Below, piece after piece: positions 5,684 through 7,342 of a stretch of 7,342 nucleotides of DNA (position 1 is its first letter; every line of letters begins with the position of its first letter). The translations under genes and the position numbers were made by a program. Origin of the DNA: Proteiniphilum sp. (GTDB lineage: Bacteria; Bacteroidota; Bacteroidia; Bacteroidales; Dysgonomonadaceae). The notes under the pieces are model-generated. The model saw only the letters and a list, made by a program, of their open reading frames with translations, had not been told where the DNA came from and ran no database searches. Location of the stretch: assembly GCA_031284475.1 (NCBI GenBank), contig JAISZV010000264.1:1-7342 (forward strand), in the 5' to 3' direction.

Positions 5684-7342
5684 ATGATGAAAAAGATTTG
5701 TTTTTTGGTAATTACCGTTTTATTGCCTCTCTCGTCATTCATGGCGCAGGCACAGACAAACAGTTCCATTTCGGGAAAGTTGATAGAAAAAGAATCGGAG
5801 GAGCCGGTGCCGATGGCCACTATACGCATACTCCAGCAGGCGGACAGCAGTTTTGTTACCGGAAAAGCGTCCGACGAGAAAGGGCTGTTTACCATACCGG
5901 TAAGGAACGGATCCTATATTGTACATATTTCTTATGTCGGATATAACGATATGTTCCGGAATGTACAGGTAACTTCATCCGCCCCGCAGGTACAATTAGG
6001 CAATATAGCTTTGGAAAACGACAATATCCTTTTATCGGAGACTGTGGTTACGGCAAAAGCGCCGGAGATTACCGTAAAGGGGGATACGTTGGAATATAAT
6101 GCGGATTCCTATAAAGTGACGGAAGGCGCTGTGGTAGAAGATTTGCTGAAAAAAATGCCCGGTGTGGAGGTTGATAGCGAAGGAAAGATCACCGTGAACG
6201 GAAAAGAGATTAAAAAAATATTGCTCGATGGGGAAGAGTTCTTCAGCAACGATCCGAAGGTGGCCTCTAAAAATCTCCCGGCAAAGATGGTAGACAAGCT
6301 ACAAGTGCTTGAAAGAAGAACCGAGATGGCGCAAATGACCGGATTCGATGACGGCGAAGAAGAAAATGTGATCAACCTGCTGGTGCGCCCCGGCATGAAG
6401 GAAGGACTGTTCGGAAACGCTTTCGCGGGATACGGAAGTAAAGACCGGTATGAAGCGAACGGCATGGCCAACTATATGAAAGATAAAGATCAATATACCT
6501 TTCTCGGAGGCATTAATAACACCAATAACGCCGGATTCTCCGATTTGGCGGGCTCCATGTTCGGCGGTATGGGCGGCCGGGGAGGCGGAGGACGAATGAC
6601 GTTCGGGGCAGGGAATGGCATATCCACCTCGTTGAACGCGGGAGGTAATTTCAGCACGCAGCTCTCTTCAAAATTCAAGATCGGAGGTAACGTGCGTTAT
6701 GGATACACCGACTCCGATGTACAGTCCGGCGTATTTACCCAAAATATCCTCAGCGCGGGAAATACATTGGAAAATGAGAGTACCAGGTCGAACAGCAAGA
6801 GCAGGAATTTCAATATGGATCTTAGGATGGAGTGGAATCCGGATGAAGCTACCACCCTTATTTTCCGGCCTAATCTGTCGTTTTCCGGCAACGATCGCAA
6901 TGAGACAGGGAATTTTCATACACGGAACGAACTGTCGGGCGATACCATCAATCACGGTAGTTCGGAATATTTCTCCGAGGGGAACGGAACAAATTATGGC
7001 GGGAATCTGGATATAAGCCGTAAGCTGGGAAAAGAAGGACGGGTGTTGAGCGCACAGTTGCGCGCTAACAGAGGAGAATCGGAAAATACGGGAGCCAGCC
7101 TCTCCGGCACCTTTTATAACGGAACGCGCCCCGATGACCTTATCGACCAACGCTTCACGAACACAAGCGACAACACCTCCCTGCGGGCGTACTTCTCTTA
7201 TGTGGAGCCGGTAGGCAGTAATAATTTCTTGCAGTTGGCATACGCGTACAGCCGGAATGTATCGGAATCCGACAAGGATACGCGCACTCAGGATGCGTTT
7301 GGAGAATATACGGTACTCGATTCAACTTACAGTAAACGGCTT
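5684..7342 (+). CDS. Outer-membrane beta-barrel protein, TonB-dependent-receptor-like (OMP_b-brl_3 type), 3' end outside window
   Basis: The frame is open from 5684 to the right edge (553 codons, no stop); family members are usually about 800-1000 residues. A Sec signal peptide is clear: MMKK, hydrophobic residues 5-19, and a signal peptidase I site AQA before Q24. Residues about 28-98 form a CarboxypepD_reg-like beta-sandwich (ISGKLIEKE, PVPMATIRIL, DEKGLFTIPVRNGSYIVHIS, YVGY). Residues about 118-235 resemble the TonB-receptor plug, with VEDLLKKMPGVEVDSEG (151-167), ITVNGKEIKKILLDGEEFF (169-187) and LPAKMVDKLQVLER (198-211). From about 240 on, alternating aromatic/polar strands suggest the barrel, with a glycine/methionine-rich stretch at 290-305. 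It should sit in the outer membrane, but its ligand is unknown. No SusD partner is in view, so a glycan-uptake role is not supported. Start 5687 (second ATG) is equally possible. The leader is T-rich without a Shine-Dalgarno sequence. Confidence 0.87.
   Translation, partial: MMKKICFLVITVLLPLSSFMAQAQTNSSISGKLIEKESEEPVPMATIRILQQADSSFVTGKASDEKGLFTIPVRNGSYIVHISYVGYNDMFRNVQVTSSAPQVQLGNIALENDNILLSETVVTAKAPEITVKGDTLEYNADSYKVTEGAVVEDLLKKMPGVEVDSEGKITVNGKEIKKILLDGEEFFSNDPKVASKNLPAKMVDKLQVLERRTEMAQMTGFDDGEEENVINLLVRPGMKEGLFGNAFAGYGSKDRYEANGMANYMKDKDQYTFLGGINNTNNAGFSDLAGSMFGGMGGRGGGGRMTFGAGNGISTSLNAGGNFSTQLSSKFKIGGNVRYGYTDSDVQSGVFTQNILSAGNTLENESTRSNSKSRNFNMDLRMEWNPDEATTLIFRPNLSFSGNDRNETGNFHTRNELSGDTINHGSSEYFSEGNGTNYGGNLDISRKLGKEGRVLSAQLRANRGESENTGASLSGTFYNGTRPDDLIDQRFTNTSDNTSLRAYFSYVEPVGSNNFLQLAYAYSRNVSESDKDTRTQDAFGEYTVLDSTYSKRL

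Noticed and set aside
5620..5895. Minus-strand 91-codon frame across the start of the outer-membrane gene, considered as a possible HicA
   Set aside because: It is antisense to the signal-peptide and N-terminal domain codons, has no HicA motif such as a GSHHxY-like segment, and covers the + strand promoter.
6668..7150. Minus-strand 160-codon frame opposite the barrel region
   Set aside because: It is antisense to a continuous + strand frame with clear family features and has no recognisable domain.

Overview
The window looks like a chromosomal segment of a Bacteroidota bacterium, most probably order Bacteroidales. The evidence is a large outer-membrane beta-barrel protein with a carboxypeptidase-regulatory-like N-terminal domain, a fused RibBA, an LptF/LptG permease with a long C-terminal extension, AT-rich leaders mostly without Shine-Dalgarno sequences, and promoter-like elements of the Bacteroidota TAnnTTTG type. 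Genus cannot be decided from the sequence alone. Most of the content is conserved housekeeping and catabolic genes; I see no phage, insertion sequence, CRISPR array, tRNA or rRNA.

Layout. Positions 2-3566 hold three closely spaced + strand genes: the 3' part of an LptF/LptG-family permease (LPS export), ribBA (two entry reactions of riboflavin synthesis; 14-nt gap) and kbl (2-amino-3-ketobutyrate CoA ligase; 20-nt gap). A 56-nt spacer made entirely of degenerate 8-nt repeats leads to tdh, the zinc-dependent L-threonine 3-dehydrogenase. Together kbl and tdh convert threonine plus NAD+ and CoA to glycine, acetyl-CoA and NADH. A short GC hairpin follows tdh. A TAnnTTTG element then starts a separate unit with sixA, a histidine-phosphatase-family protein.

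sixA converges on a short minus-strand gene for a HicB-like antitoxin domain, and the two stop codons overlap. The HicB-like protein lacks the C-terminal DNA-binding part expected for the family, and no HicA toxin gene is visible. It has an unusually good Shine-Dalgarno sequence for this phylum. The 240-nt divergent region 5444-5683 contains promoter candidates for both directions and an 18-bp near-palindrome that could be an operator. From 5684 to the right edge runs an uninterrupted reading frame (553 codons, no stop) for a secreted outer-membrane beta-barrel protein of the OMP_b-brl_3 / TonB-dependent-receptor-like type; its 3' end lies outside the window.

The items most worth a second look are the octamer array between kbl and tdh, the orphan truncated HicB, the near-palindrome in the divergent region, and the zinc-type Tdh in a phylum where the short-chain type is often found. 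No undescribed multi-gene system was recognised.
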